Assembly (NCBI RefSeq): GCF_013149275.1
Contig: NZ_JABGNA010000015.1
Coordinates: 1-64,000, forward strand
Source: Mucilaginibacter sp. SG564
Lineage (GTDB): Bacteria > Bacteroidota > Bacteroidia > Sphingobacteriales > Sphingobacteriaceae
Direction of reading: 5' to 3'
Length of the DNA stretch: 64,000 bases
Shown here: piece after piece, positions 49,355 through 58,905 of the stretch
Layout of the letters: every line of letters starts with the position of its first letter
How positions within the stretch are numbered: position 1 is the stretch's first letter
Program-made: the position numbers and the translations under genes
The notes under the pieces: generated by a model
The model's database searches: none
Told to the model about the DNA's origin: nothing
Seen by the model: only the letters and a program-made list of their open reading frames with translations

Positions 49355-50542
49355 TTACAAATAACTCAACCACCATTGCTTATGCGTTTGCTTGTATTTG
49401 CCAAACCACCGGCATGGAAAATAAAGAGACGCGATAACCAGCAGCCATATCAGGTAAACCACCAGCAAACTATAGCCAAAGGATGGGGGACGGAACCAGA
49501 GAGGGGATTGTGGTGTGCCGATATCTTTACTGGTGTACCCCCAGGCAAAAAAGAAAATGATGCTCAATACCCTGATGATATAAAAATGGGGCACGTAATA
49601 AAAGAAAGGCACTTTGCCGTAAATATTAAATATATCGGTGACCTTGTTTTGTATTTTCTCGAAATAGGAGAGCAGCAGCAGCGATACGCCGAGCGTCATA
49701 CAGAGATATAACAGCGAGCAGGGGTATTTGGTGGTATTGAGGAATGACATCACTGTAAACAATGCATTACGTTGTACCGCCCATGGCGCGGGATCACCAT
49801 AAATATTAATGGCCCTTACGATAACAAAGATCCCCAGCGTGATCAGACCAGCGTAACGTAGCTGCCTGCGCCGGAGCACGGCATCATAGCCCGAACGATA
49901 TAGCGCGCCAAAAGTATAGCCCAGCAGCATAACGCTGGTCCAGGGGAGTATGGCGTAAAGGCAAAATATAAAATGCGATTTTCCGAGCGGTATTATGGCG
50001 GCACTGGCGGTAAACAATATTTTAGTGGCAGAACCTGCCGTCGCAGGATTAAACAGGCCGGGCAAATCAAACAGGTTATGGCCAAAAAACAACAGTAAGC
50101 CAATAAAGCCAATCACTTTTATTGGGAGACGGTTAAGTAGCCCCAGGATGATCATACTGATTCCTATTGCCCATATCACCTGTAATATGATAAAATTATA
50201 AAACGGGTTGGCCGATATGGCCAGCGTCATCAGCACAACTTCCACAGCAATGAGCCAAAGACCACGTTTGATCAGGAAACCGGAGAACTCGCCCGGACTG
50301 CGCCTGGAGCCTGCCAGGTTTGCCGATACACCACTCAGAAAAACAAATGTAGGTGCGCAAAAATGGGTTATCCACCGGGTAAAAAACAAAAATGGCGTCG
50401 TAGTGGCCATATCGGTAGGATTAACATTGCTGAGATGAAAAAAGTCGCGTACATGATCAAGGGCCATAACAAGCATGATGAGGCCGCGCAGCACATCAAT
50501 GGATTGAACGCGCTGTTTATTTTCAGTTGGTGGTGGCATCAA
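49355..50542 (-). CDS. DUF1624 / HGSNAT-like heparan-alpha-glucosaminide acetyltransferase family membrane protein
   Basis: A 395-residue membrane protein with about ten helices. The N-terminal IDVLRGLIMLVMALDHVRDFFH (about 14-35) is the catalytic-histidine signature of the family, followed by FLFFTRWITHFCAPTFVFLSGVSANL. Relatives transfer acetyl groups from acetyl-CoA across the membrane onto sugars. The C-terminal cytoplasmic-membrane helices run to the last residues. Whether the acceptor is a glycolipid is not known. Confidence 0.82.
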   Translation of the reverse strand: MMPPPTENKQRVQSIDVLRGLIMLVMALDHVRDFFHLSNVNPTDMATTTPFLFFTRWITHFCAPTFVFLSGVSANLAGSRRSPGEFSGFLIKRGLWLIAVEVVLMTLAISANPFYNFIILQVIWAIGISMIILGLLNRLPIKVIGFIGLLLFFGHNLFDLPGLFNPATAGSATKILFTASAAIIPLGKSHFIFCLYAILPWTSVMLLGYTFGALYRSGYDAVLRRRQLRYAGLITLGIFVIVRAINIYGDPAPWAVQRNALFTVMSFLNTTKYPCSLLYLCMTLGVSLLLLSYFEKIQNKVTDIFNIYGKVPFFYYVPHFYIIRVLSIIFFFAWGYTSKDIGTPQSPLWFRPPSFGYSLLVVYLIWLLVIASLYFPCRWFGKYKQTHKQWWLSYL

Positions 50543-50628
50543 TAAAACTTAAGTTATTTTGAATATACATTAAATGATTGATATTTAATATAATAGCTTG
50601 AGTTTTATAATGATGTTAGAAGTGTTGC

Positions 50629-52293
50629 CTATGGATTTAAGAGTACTACCTGTACCTCCGATAGTTCTGTTTGGCGTGTATTACGGTTCAAAAAGGTGGG
50701 CTTAAGGCGGGTTACGGAATAATGTTTAAAGGTTTTGACAACAGTGAATTTCCAGCCTTTTCCTTCGAGATCATGCAGTACGCCGGTGTTGGCATATAGC
50801 AGGGCCTGGCCCTTTATCTTGTCTTTGTCGGCATCGCTTACTGCGGTGGCCTGTGTATGAAGATAAAAGTTAAAATCGTCATGAAACTGGCCGTCGTTAA
50901 TATAAACCGGTAATCTTTGCAGATTGTTCTGGTTGATCCATAGGGCGGCCTCACTGCCCGATTGATAATGCAGCAGCGAGGGATAAAAACACAGGTTAAG
51001 AAACAGGTTGATAATAAACGAAGCCAGCATGGTGCTGAAAATGATCCGCTGCATGCCCGTGGATACCTTGCCTGGTAAAAATATAAGTAAGAGCAGGAAT
51101 ATAATGATGATGGATGCAGTGAGCGGGACAAAGGTTTCAGGCCGATAAAAATACCACAGGGCGGTTATAATGAGCAGCATCAATATAATAACGATAGTTT
51201 GGGTGATGCGTACCGCTTTAATACTTTTTTCGGAACTGAGCTTATAAAGATATTGTGCCGTAATAATGGCGAAAAACGGGAATACGATATTGAGATAATG
51301 CGGCAGCTGGAATTTGGATGCCGAGAACAGCAGGAAAGTAATGAGTGATCCGCAGATGCAGTACCATTCTTGCGCCTGTACATTTTTGATTCCCTTTTTG
51401 ATGAACTGAAATATCGCCACGAATAATACCAACGACCATGGCAGAAATGCCCAGAGCGTAGTATGTATAAAAAAGGTAGGATCGCCATTACCTTTAATAG
51501 GTCCGGTATTAAAAAAACGCCCGAACTGGCTATCCCAAAAAAAGAATTTGATGCCCGATACACCGGTGTGCCCAAATACCACTTTTTCGGGATGGAGGTC
51601 AAATTGCCGGTACAGGCACCATATTTCGGGGGTGATAAACAGGAGCACCAAAACCATAGCCAGCAGCCAGCGCCAGTGAAAAAGCTGTTTCCATTGGCGG
51701 GTAATGAGCAAATGGCCAACTACAGCCCCGCCGATAGTGATGAGTGCGAACATGCCCTTCGTCATCACGGCGCAGGCAGTGAACAAGCAGGCCAGCACCA
51801 GTTGTCCAAAATTATTACGGGTATATGCCTTATAAAAATGATAAACCGCGGCGATGATAAGCCCGGTTAAATAAGGCTCGGCCCGTACATCGGTATTGGA
51901 AAGGATGATATGCTGGGCGGTAAGTAATATCAGCACCGCCCATAAGGCGATTTGTTTATTATAAAGATCTTTAGCAAAATGATAGGTATACACCACGCCC
52001 ATCATCATAAACAATATACCCGGAAGCTTATATGCCCAGGTAGTAAAACCAAAGCATTTAAAAAATACGGCGGCAACCCAAAACGGGAAATGAGGTTTAT
52101 CGAGCCAGTCGGTTTCCCAGGCAAACAGGTCGGCGTAGTTGTTACGCAGCACCATGGTTTTGGCTATGTTGGCGTAGAGGTTAGCATCCGGGCCCATAAT
52201 GGTGGTAAACAAACCAGTAAAGTTGATGATCACGGCCATGCCGATGAACAGGTATAGCCATTTGGTTTGGTGGACGGTATTGGGTTGATGCAT
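50629..52293 (-). CDS. ArnT-like (GT39/PMT family) glycosyltransferase
   Basis: A 554-residue protein with about a dozen membrane helices. The first periplasmic loop holds the PDANLYANIAKTMV acidic motif (about 35) and WLDKPHFPFWVAAV (about 64), typical of ArnT/PMT enzymes that take a sugar from a polyprenyl-phosphate carrier. AEPYLTGLIIAAVYHFYKAY and the ISGIKFFFW region follow. The substrate may be lipid A, protein or another lipid. The next gene on the same strand encodes a phosphocholine-type phospholipase C, but they are 140 bases apart and separated by a terminator. Confidence 0.85.
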   Translation of the reverse strand: MHQPNTVHQTKWLYLFIGMAVIINFTGLFTTIMGPDANLYANIAKTMVLRNNYADLFAWETDWLDKPHFPFWVAAVFFKCFGFTTWAYKLPGILFMMMGVVYTYHFAKDLYNKQIALWAVLILLTAQHIILSNTDVRAEPYLTGLIIAAVYHFYKAYTRNNFGQLVLACLFTACAVMTKGMFALITIGGAVVGHLLITRQWKQLFHWRWLLAMVLVLLFITPEIWCLYRQFDLHPEKVVFGHTGVSGIKFFFWDSQFGRFFNTGPIKGNGDPTFFIHTTLWAFLPWSLVLFVAIFQFIKKGIKNVQAQEWYCICGSLITFLLFSASKFQLPHYLNIVFPFFAIITAQYLYKLSSEKSIKAVRITQTIVIILMLLIITALWYFYRPETFVPLTASIIIIFLLLLIFLPGKVSTGMQRIIFSTMLASFIINLFLNLCFYPSLLHYQSGSEAALWINQNNLQRLPVYINDGQFHDDFNFYLHTQATAVSDADKDKIKGQALLYANTGVLHDLEGKGWKFTVVKTFKHYSVTRLKPTFLNRNTRQTELSEVQVVLLNP

Positions 52294-52382
52294 ATGAACA
52301 AACGGGGTATAATGGCCGTAAATATAAGCAGATTATTTATGGAGGAGATCTAAACTATTAACCAGAATACCCGAGAAACAGG

Positions 52383-52422
52383 AAAACATGTCATTGCGGG
52401 AAACTACGCAATGACATGTTTT
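52383..52422. terminator. Perfect 16-bp hairpin after the phospholipase C gene
   Basis: AAAACATGTCATTGCG and CGCAATGACATGTTTT form a perfect stem with an 8-base loop and A/T ends. It also carries the GTCATTGCG word of family C, so it may be a minimal repeat serving as terminator. Confidence 0.65.
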
Positions 52423-52432
52423 CTTTATCAGC

Positions 52433-54982
52433 TTAAACCACTTTCCCCATCAGCGGATCGCTGAAGCTGTGTTTGCCGGTTTCTACGCGGCCCGCGTATC
52501 TTTTTTCGAAGGATTGGCTGCCGCTTACTTTTACGCTGAAATCATACCAGCCATGACTTTTAGCCAGGTTAAGCACCAGGGTGCTTTGTCCTTTGCCTGC
52601 CAATACTTTCTTTAAGTTATTGGTTTTATAGGCATGGTCGGTTATTTCGATGGTGTGGGTTTTGCCATCGGTATTGGATAGTTTTAAAGCGACATTGCCT
52701 GTGAGCTTATTACTGATGTGTTCGTAATCGCAGATAACATCCAGATGCGGATCATTGGCATTGCCTTTATATTCCCGGAAGAAACCGTTGGGGCCGTAAA
52801 CACGCAGGTGGTATTCATCGTTCTCAAATTCATGTACGGGCCAGTTGTCGGTAAGACTATCGCCCGCGGTGAGGGCATATGCCCAGGTACGCAGCGATTC
52901 CATTTTTTGCGGATCGTTAAAACTGGCGTATTTGCCCGGGGCGTAAACATTAAATGGCGCGCCGGTAGCTTTATCGCCGAAGGCTTTATTATCGGCAGTA
53001 AATTTTATGTCGAACGATTTTTTATCGGCACTCAACTTGCCATCGGCATATAGCTGGTAGGGCAGGGCGCATGATGGTTTGATGCCTTGCTCCTGTTTAG
53101 CCATGTACGGCGATGAGTGCGGATCTTTATTGATTTGCGCTATTTCATCTGCGGTAAGCAGTTTATAGGTGGGCAGTTTTTTAAATTTTGCCTGGTGGAT
53201 GCTTTCTAAAAACGCGTCTTTAGCTACAAACTCAGGATTGGCTATTTTTTCGCCATTGTATGGTCTGAAAACGCTGGTCAAATCGCCGCAAATGGTACGG
53301 CGCCAGCTGCTGATGTTAGGTTCAGATACTTTTTTGCCTGTTTTTTTGCTTAAAAAGTTCTCCAGGAATTGCAGGGTTGAAGTATGGTCAAATACTTCGG
53401 AATTTACCCAGCCTCCTCTTGACCATGGCGAAGCAATAACCAATGGCACGCGATAACCCAGGCCTATAGAACATTCACGGTCATACATCTGTGGGAAATT
53501 ATTGCGCGCTTTTTCCTGGGCAAGGGTCACAAAATCAACACTGGTGTCAATGCCTTTTGAAACCAGGCCGGTACCCGGTTTTTTAGAATGAGGTACTACA
53601 AATGGCGGTACATGGTCAAAATAACCATCGTTTTCGTCATAAGCCAATATGAAAATGGTTTTCTTCCAAACCTCGGGGTTCTGGGTCAGTATATCCATTA
53701 CCTCAGATACATACCAGGCGCCAAACCAGGCTGCGCTGGGATGGTCCGAGAAATTTTCAGGGGCCGATATCCAGGAAACGGTTGGTAGCTGTCCTGTTTT
53801 TACATCCTCTCTAAACTGGTGCAGCACATCGCCTTTGGGTACCAGCAGTTCACGCTCGGTACCGTTATCGTTGTATTTGAGGTTAACCAGTTGGCGGTAA
53901 TGCGGATCGTTGGTATTGGTGACAAAGCCTTTCTGGTGCAGGTTTTTTTCGCGTTGTGATAATGTGGCGAATTTGCCCGGGTCAAGACTGGCCATATCTT
54001 TTTTGATATTGTCCAGGTCGCGTTTTTTCTGTTTCAGCTGTTTTTGCAGGTGATCGATGTGCGCGTCGCCGGCAGGTAAAGCGGCTATTTGTTTCTCCAA
54101 CACGCTTATCTCATCGGGCAAAAGAGTTGATCTTTTTTGCAGATAAGTGATATGATTATCATGCAGCTTGATATTGTACTGGCCAAAAAACTCCAATGGG
54201 TTGTCCTGGAAATTGGATAACCAGGAATCCTCTTCGCCTTCAAAACCGCTGTCGATAGCTACCTCGTTTTGGTAATGTTTCCAGGATATGCCATGATCTT
54301 CTAAACGCTCGGGGAAAGTAGCCCAGTTGAGCGTACCATAATCCATATCCTCATTCCATACATGGGCCAGTGAATCTTCATGCTGTTCGGCGCGTATGGT
54401 ACCGCTCCAGAAATATAAACGGTTAGGATTGGTTCCGGTTAATGCCGAACAGAAATTCTGATCGCACACGGTAAAGGCATCGGCCAGGGCATAATAAAAA
54501 GGCAAGTCCTCCCGGTTGTAATAACCCAGGGTAAGCGGCATGTGCCTGTACTCTTTAATTCCATTTTGTTTTACATTGAGCCACTCATCATATTTTCCAT
54601 CATTACGGGCATTTACCTGGTTGGCCCAGGAGTGCGGTAGTGATGACATCCAGGTGGCTTTAGTTCCCTTGATATCCAGGCGGAAAGGGGCATAAGTTTC
54701 ACCGGCTTTGTTTGATTGCAGCCATACTTTATTTTTATTAGGCAGATCAATAGCCCGCGGATCGTTATAACCGCGTACACCTTTTAGCGTACCATAGGTA
54801 TGGTCAAAAGAGCGGTTTTCCTGCATCAATATCACGATATGCTCGGCATCCAGGTAGGTACTGCCGGAGGCCGGGTTAATGGCCATCGCTTTTTGAATAG
54901 ATTCGGGCAAGATACTGGCCATACCGGCCGCGCCCGTCAATAATGCTGCTTTCTTTAGAAAGTCTCTGCGGGTATCAAACAT
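52433..54982 (-). CDS. Phosphocholine-specific phospholipase C (alkaline-phosphatase fold), Tat-exported
   Basis: An 849-residue enzyme with a Tat signal (TRRDFLKKAALLTGAAG). The catalytic domain has HIVILMQENRSFDHTYGTLKG (about 47-67, nucleophile in the ENRSFDH loop), GTNPNRLYFWSG (about 178), SDHPSAAWFGAWYVSE and the DENDGYFDHVPPFVVP metal loop (about 454), all signatures of non-haemolytic PLC. Residues 270-335 contain an extra coiled-coil-like insertion (KQIAALPAGDAHIDHLQKQL). Two C-terminal beta domains (about 640-740 and 755-849) complete the family layout. It cleaves phosphatidylcholine or sphingomyelin in the periplasm, releasing phosphocholine. A group of phosphonate-type genes begins just upstream. 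Confidence 0.9.
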   Translation of the reverse strand: MFDTRRDFLKKAALLTGAAGMASILPESIQKAMAINPASGSTYLDAEHIVILMQENRSFDHTYGTLKGVRGYNDPRAIDLPNKNKVWLQSNKAGETYAPFRLDIKGTKATWMSSLPHSWANQVNARNDGKYDEWLNVKQNGIKEYRHMPLTLGYYNREDLPFYYALADAFTVCDQNFCSALTGTNPNRLYFWSGTIRAEQHEDSLAHVWNEDMDYGTLNWATFPERLEDHGISWKHYQNEVAIDSGFEGEEDSWLSNFQDNPLEFFGQYNIKLHDNHITYLQKRSTLLPDEISVLEKQIAALPAGDAHIDHLQKQLKQKKRDLDNIKKDMASLDPGKFATLSQREKNLHQKGFVTNTNDPHYRQLVNLKYNDNGTERELLVPKGDVLHQFREDVKTGQLPTVSWISAPENFSDHPSAAWFGAWYVSEVMDILTQNPEVWKKTIFILAYDENDGYFDHVPPFVVPHSKKPGTGLVSKGIDTSVDFVTLAQEKARNNFPQMYDRECSIGLGYRVPLVIASPWSRGGWVNSEVFDHTSTLQFLENFLSKKTGKKVSEPNISSWRRTICGDLTSVFRPYNGEKIANPEFVAKDAFLESIHQAKFKKLPTYKLLTADEIAQINKDPHSSPYMAKQEQGIKPSCALPYQLYADGKLSADKKSFDIKFTADNKAFGDKATGAPFNVYAPGKYASFNDPQKMESLRTWAYALTAGDSLTDNWPVHEFENDEYHLRVYGPNGFFREYKGNANDPHLDVICDYEHISNKLTGNVALKLSNTDGKTHTIEITDHAYKTNNLKKVLAGKGQSTLVLNLAKSHGWYDFSVKVSGSQSFEKRYAGRVETGKHSFSDPLMGKVV

Positions 54983-55002
54983 GGGTATTTATTTATTATT
55001 GG

Positions 55003-55137
55003 TCCATGGTCGATGGTTCATAGACCATGGTTATTATTTTTTCAATATTAAGAAATTTTAAAATCTATTACTGAAATACTACATTCTAAACTTTAAATTA
55101 ATCTATGGACTATCGACTCTGGTCTATGGACTACAAT
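55003..55137. repeat. Intergenic repeat block (CCATGGTC palindromes)
   Basis: CCATGGTC (55005-55012) pairs with GACCATGG (55024-55031), and a related ATCTATGGACTATCGACTCT GGTCTATGGAC block lies at 55111-55131. Similar TCCATAGTC-type words are typical of intergenic sequence in this phylum. Non-coding. Confidence 0.5.
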
Positions 55138-56262
55138 CTAACCTCTTGCCGCAATCACCTCTTCACACAGGCCAAATGAAAGCGTCATGCCATTACCGCC
55201 CATGCCGTTGATAATAGTTACACCGGGTTCAATTTCCACAACCAGTTCGGTTGCCCCGTTTGTCATTTTGGGATAGATACCATGCCATGATTGCAGGAGC
55301 TTCCAGTCCTTAAAAGTGGCAAAAGTATGTAAGTACTCTATTATTAAATTATTAATAAATGCCTTGTCGAATGGATCATGAACCAGGCCATATTCGTGCG
55401 AATCGCCGATGGTTAATTCTCCGCTGCCATTTTGTGAAACCATTACATGGATGCCCCATTTTAAATGCGTAGCATATTGCTCTTCGTAACGTTTACGCAA
55501 AGCCGGTAACGAAGCCGCTGCCTGGAAACCGGGATAATGGATCATAGACAAACCGCCGCATAATGACGGCCCTATGCGCCACCCATCTGGCTGGGTAACC
55601 AGGCGCATCATCTGTAGTTTACACTTGGTAATAGGGGTTTGAGCAAATAGTTCGGGGTATAATGTTTCAAATTCGGCACCGCTGCACACAAATATCTCAT
55701 CGGCTTGCCAGCTTTGGTTGCCCGATATTACTTTGGGATGTTCAATGCGGCTGATGGCGGTGTTCCAGTGAAACTCCACCCCATATTTTTCGGCCAGGTA
55801 TTTAGCCACCTGCCCAACAGCCTCGCGCGATTCCACTATCATATCCTCACCGCTCCATAAGGCGCCTTTTAACCCTTCGGGATTAACGGCAAGCGATTTG
55901 GCAAAAGTTTGGGCTGGCGTTAATAATACACAATCGCGGAATCGGTGATTTACCTCTACATATTCTTTAATGGCCTGCAACTCATCGTCATGGTAAGCCA
56001 AATGCAATGATCCTACCTCATTATGCCATATACCCGCTTCGGTACAAATGGTTTTCCAGATACTGCGCGATAGCATGGCGCGGTCATACATAGGCCCGGT
56101 TGCCTGCCCAATTGGCCACACCATCCCAAAATTACGAATGGATGCACCAACGGCGCGTTCGTTACGCTCAAATACGGTTACCTTATAACCACGCATGGCT
56201 AAAGCGCGGGCTGTGGCTAAGCCAACAATACCCGCGCCTATGATGATTGCTTGTTTGTTCAT
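55138..56262 (-). CDS. TIGR03364 family FAD-dependent oxidoreductase (phosphonate-linked)
   Basis: A 374-residue DadA/glycine-oxidase-like flavoprotein. AIIIGAGIVGLATARALAMRG (about 5-25) is the FAD-binding fold, ASIRNFGMVWPIGQATGP (about 40-57) is the TIGR03364 signature, and IINGMGGNGMTLSFGLCEEV closes the FAD site. Members sit in phosphonate gene groups and are thought to oxidise (N-methyl-)2-aminoethylphosphonate to phosphonoacetaldehyde. That reaction is from family knowledge, not shown here. It shares strand with the transporter (56329) and PhnX-like (57790) genes, in the order hydrolase, transporter, oxidase. Confidence 0.82.
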   Translation of the reverse strand: MNKQAIIIGAGIVGLATARALAMRGYKVTVFERNERAVGASIRNFGMVWPIGQATGPMYDRAMLSRSIWKTICTEAGIWHNEVGSLHLAYHDDELQAIKEYVEVNHRFRDCVLLTPAQTFAKSLAVNPEGLKGALWSGEDMIVESREAVGQVAKYLAEKYGVEFHWNTAISRIEHPKVISGNQSWQADEIFVCSGAEFETLYPELFAQTPITKCKLQMMRLVTQPDGWRIGPSLCGGLSMIHYPGFQAAASLPALRKRYEEQYATHLKWGIHVMVSQNGSGELTIGDSHEYGLVHDPFDKAFINNLIIEYLHTFATFKDWKLLQSWHGIYPKMTNGATELVVEIEPGVTIINGMGGNGMTLSFGLCEEVIAARG

Positions 56263-56328
56263 TGGTTCATTAGTTCAATTGTTCATGGGGGCACTTCAAC
56301 AAACTTAATCCGAAATGTTTTTGGATGA

Positions 56329-57684
56329 TCAGCTTATGGAGTTACCTGTTACCAGATGGTCATTGCCCGATAGGCCAGGGCTCTCATTTTGACTTTTAAC
56401 TTTTGAATTTTGACTTGGTCTGGCGCTTTGCAAAAAGTAAATGAGCGACAGCACACCGCAGATACCGCCGACAAGGCCTACGATCATTACGCCTTCCTGG
56501 AAAAAGTGACCCCAACTAATGTTTGGATGGCCCAGTTCTCTTATCAGTAAGATGCTCACACTGCCCAGGTAACCCATGGAATCGGCTACGTACATGATAA
56601 AACCTACGTTGCTTTTATAGTTAAAGGTGGCTATCATCCGCTCAAAAAATATGGCATTGTATGGTACATAGCCCAGGTAAAGGCCAAGCCCGGCCATGGT
56701 CATCCAGCTTATTGGACTGATCAGCTTCATGGTGAATAGCAGGGTTGATGCGCCAACCAATAGGCAACCACCAATAATGAACAGGTGAATGATACTGAAA
56801 GCCTTTAAATTCTTTTTAACCAAAATGAGCAAACTCATGGCCACCAGTACAATGACTGATATAATGGAATCGATATTGGTATAAATGCTATTGCTTTTTA
56901 CACCCAGATCGGCCCATATCTCTACTTCAAAATTATCGCGGACATCACGCATAATGGTGAGCAATACATAAATGATAATGGTAAGGATAATGCCCGGTAA
57001 AAATCGCAGCAGGAATTGTTTACGTTCAATAGCATTCATGGGACTACGTTTAGTACGCAGCTTTTGATCCTCGGCCGTAGGGGCGGGCATCAACTCCATA
57101 CAAAATACAAACAGTAGCAGTGGTAAAACAAATATAGCGCCTGTTAAAAAGGGCATAACATATTCGTTCACGTGAAAAACGCTGAGCAGGGTGCGACCAA
57201 CTGTTTTTACAAAACCCGAGGCAAATATTAAACTGATGGATAGCACCGCTGCCATAAATTCGGTAGAGCGGCGACCTTCCAGGTAACCAAACACCAGGCC
57301 CCAGATGAGCCCCAATGGAAATCCGTTAATGAACAGGAAAATGATATTGAAAGGGGCTGGTACTATAGCAAAAGCCAGCAACGCCAGCCAGGCAATACCT
57401 ATGAGGGTTAAAATATAGCGCGCCCTGTTTTGGCTGTTTACTTCGGCAATAAAGCGGATACCGTAAAACTTGCTGAAGGTATAACCTACCACCTGGGCAA
57501 TAACCAGCCATACCTTATAATCAATGTGCAGGTATTGCTGACCGGTAAAAGTACCCGCCGCAAAGGCTTTGCGAAATGCATACATGGATGTATACAAACC
57601 AAATGAAGCCACAGCGGCCATTACAGATAGCAGAGAGTAAGGCCATTTGGCTACTTTTGCCTTGAGGCGGTCGACCAATTTCAT
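56329..57684 (-). CDS. DUF5690 family MFS transporter
   Basis: A 451-residue protein with twelve predicted membrane helices; the motif GFPLGLIWGLVFGYLEGRRSTEF (about 118-140) and the NAIERKQFLLRFLPGI cytoplasmic loop are typical of DUF5690. It is the natural candidate for taking up or exporting the substrate of the flanking oxidase and PhnX-like hydrolase. The last 28 residues (SQNSKVKSQNESPGLSGN...) are hydrophilic and are encoded by TTTTGAATTTTGACTT-type words also seen in non-coding sequence at 59521-59550, so the C-terminus may have been extended into a repeat. Confidence 0.8.
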   Translation of the reverse strand: MKLVDRLKAKVAKWPYSLLSVMAAVASFGLYTSMYAFRKAFAAGTFTGQQYLHIDYKVWLVIAQVVGYTFSKFYGIRFIAEVNSQNRARYILTLIGIAWLALLAFAIVPAPFNIIFLFINGFPLGLIWGLVFGYLEGRRSTEFMAAVLSISLIFASGFVKTVGRTLLSVFHVNEYVMPFLTGAIFVLPLLLFVFCMELMPAPTAEDQKLRTKRSPMNAIERKQFLLRFLPGIILTIIIYVLLTIMRDVRDNFEVEIWADLGVKSNSIYTNIDSIISVIVLVAMSLLILVKKNLKAFSIIHLFIIGGCLLVGASTLLFTMKLISPISWMTMAGLGLYLGYVPYNAIFFERMIATFNYKSNVGFIMYVADSMGYLGSVSILLIRELGHPNISWGHFFQEGVMIVGLVGGICGVLSLIYFLQSARPSQNSKVKSQNESPGLSGNDHLVTGNSIS

Positions 57685-57789
57685 TTGTACTTAATTTGAA
57701 GATTTTAAAATGGACGCTTCATTTTTATATAATTATTGGCTTCATGAGTTTAAGTCTTTTGTCCATGATCCTAAAGTCCCATAATCCAA

Positions 57790-58476
57790 CTATTGATTTA
57801 TGATGTCAATTACCTGTGCTATATCATCAATAATGTGGGTGGGATTGTAAGGTTCCAACTGCGCGCGGGTAAATGCGCCGGTAGTTACAGCTATTACATA
57901 TTTGCAACCCACGTTCTGACCTTCGCGCACATCAACTTCGGTATCACCAACTTTGGCTACCTCTGATGGATCGGTGATGTTACCTTCCTTCATCATTTTT
58001 TGGATCATATAGGGATGCGGGCGGCCGAGTTCTACCTCGTCAGAGCCAACCACATGGTCAATCAAACCCTTTTCGCGCCATTGTAGGCGGGTTACTATCG
58101 TATCGGCAATATCACGTGAAAAACCGGTGTTGATACCTACTTGTATACCGGCCGCGCGAAGGGCTGCCAATGTTTCTTCTGCATGGGGCAGGGGCTCAAT
58201 GCCCGGTTCGTTTTTGTAAAAGCTGATCATCTGGTGTACAAATTCTTTATGAATGTCGCCAATCAGCTCCGGGGTGATTTTATTGATATCACTTTCAATC
58301 AGTAGCAATATTTGTTTAATGGCCAGCGTTTTTTCATAACCCATTAAAGGATCGATCCGGTCAAGTTCTATATGATAACTATATTTTTTTAAAGCGGCTT
58401 GAAAAGCTTTACTCACTTCCTGATCGTCTTTAACCGTGGTACCGGCTATGTCAAAAACTACTAATTTAATGGCCAT
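57790..58476 (-). CDS. Phosphonatase-like hydrolase (TIGR03351, PhnX-related HAD)
   Basis: A 228-residue HAD-superfamily protein. DIAGTTVKDD (9-18) carries the nucleophile Asp9 in the PhnX-like DxAGT form; LMGYEK (44-49) reproduces the MGxxK motif in which PhnX uses its Schiff-base lysine (here Lys49); NTGFSRDI, GRPHPYMIQ and KVGDTEVDVREG (about 116, 152 and 176) are the remaining HAD motifs. It would split the C-P bond of phosphonoacetaldehyde to acetaldehyde and phosphate, consistent with the neighbouring oxidase. TIGR03351 members differ from classical PhnX, so activity is inferred. Confidence 0.8.
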   Translation of the reverse strand: MAIKLVVFDIAGTTVKDDQEVSKAFQAALKKYSYHIELDRIDPLMGYEKTLAIKQILLLIESDINKITPELIGDIHKEFVHQMISFYKNEPGIEPLPHAEETLAALRAAGIQVGINTGFSRDIADTIVTRLQWREKGLIDHVVGSDEVELGRPHPYMIQKMMKEGNITDPSEVAKVGDTEVDVREGQNVGCKYVIAVTTGAFTRAQLEPYNPTHIIDDIAQVIDIINQ

Positions 58477-58675
58477 AATATTAATGAAATAATGTTTAGC
58501 AATAGTAAACTTTGTTTATTAATATCAAACTAAATTTGTGTTAAGATATGGTTAAGATGAGAGGATTTTGTGCGAAAAAGTATAACCTGCACCCTTAATA
58601 ACCTCTTGCTGTCAAAGTAAATATGTATCCTCCATATGGGGCATGATGTCAGCAGGAATAATGCTAACTTTAAGT

Positions 58676-58885
58676 ATGGAAGTAATACTTGTTTCAGAAA
58701 TTACCTGCCCGGTTTGTGGTTTTAAAAAACAGGAGGAGATGCCGGTGAGTGCCTGTCAGTATTTTTACCAATGCGGCAACTGTAATACTTTATTAAAGCC
58801 TAAGGAGGGCGATCGCTGTGTTTTTTGCAGCTACGGCACTTACAAATGTCCGCCTTTGCAGGTCAATAGTTCGTGCTGTAATTAA
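58676..58885 (+). CDS. Small GDCCVxC-type cysteine-rich protein
   Basis: A 69-residue protein with four cysteine pairs: CPVCG (about 11-15), YQCGNCNTLL (about 32-40), CVFCSYGTYKCPP (about 49-61) and a C-terminal CC. The GDRCVFCSYG stretch corresponds to the GDCCVxC motif of a small (seleno)protein family, with arginine in place of one cysteine. It probably binds zinc or mercury; some relatives are linked to metal resistance. ATG 58676 is chosen. It lies between the PhnX-like gene and the cupin regulator but on the other strand from both. Confidence 0.65.
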   Translation: MEVILVSEITCPVCGFKKQEEMPVSACQYFYQCGNCNTLLKPKEGDRCVFCSYGTYKCPPLQVNSSCCN

Positions 58886-58905
58886 CTTAATTATAAAATA
58901 GCCGG

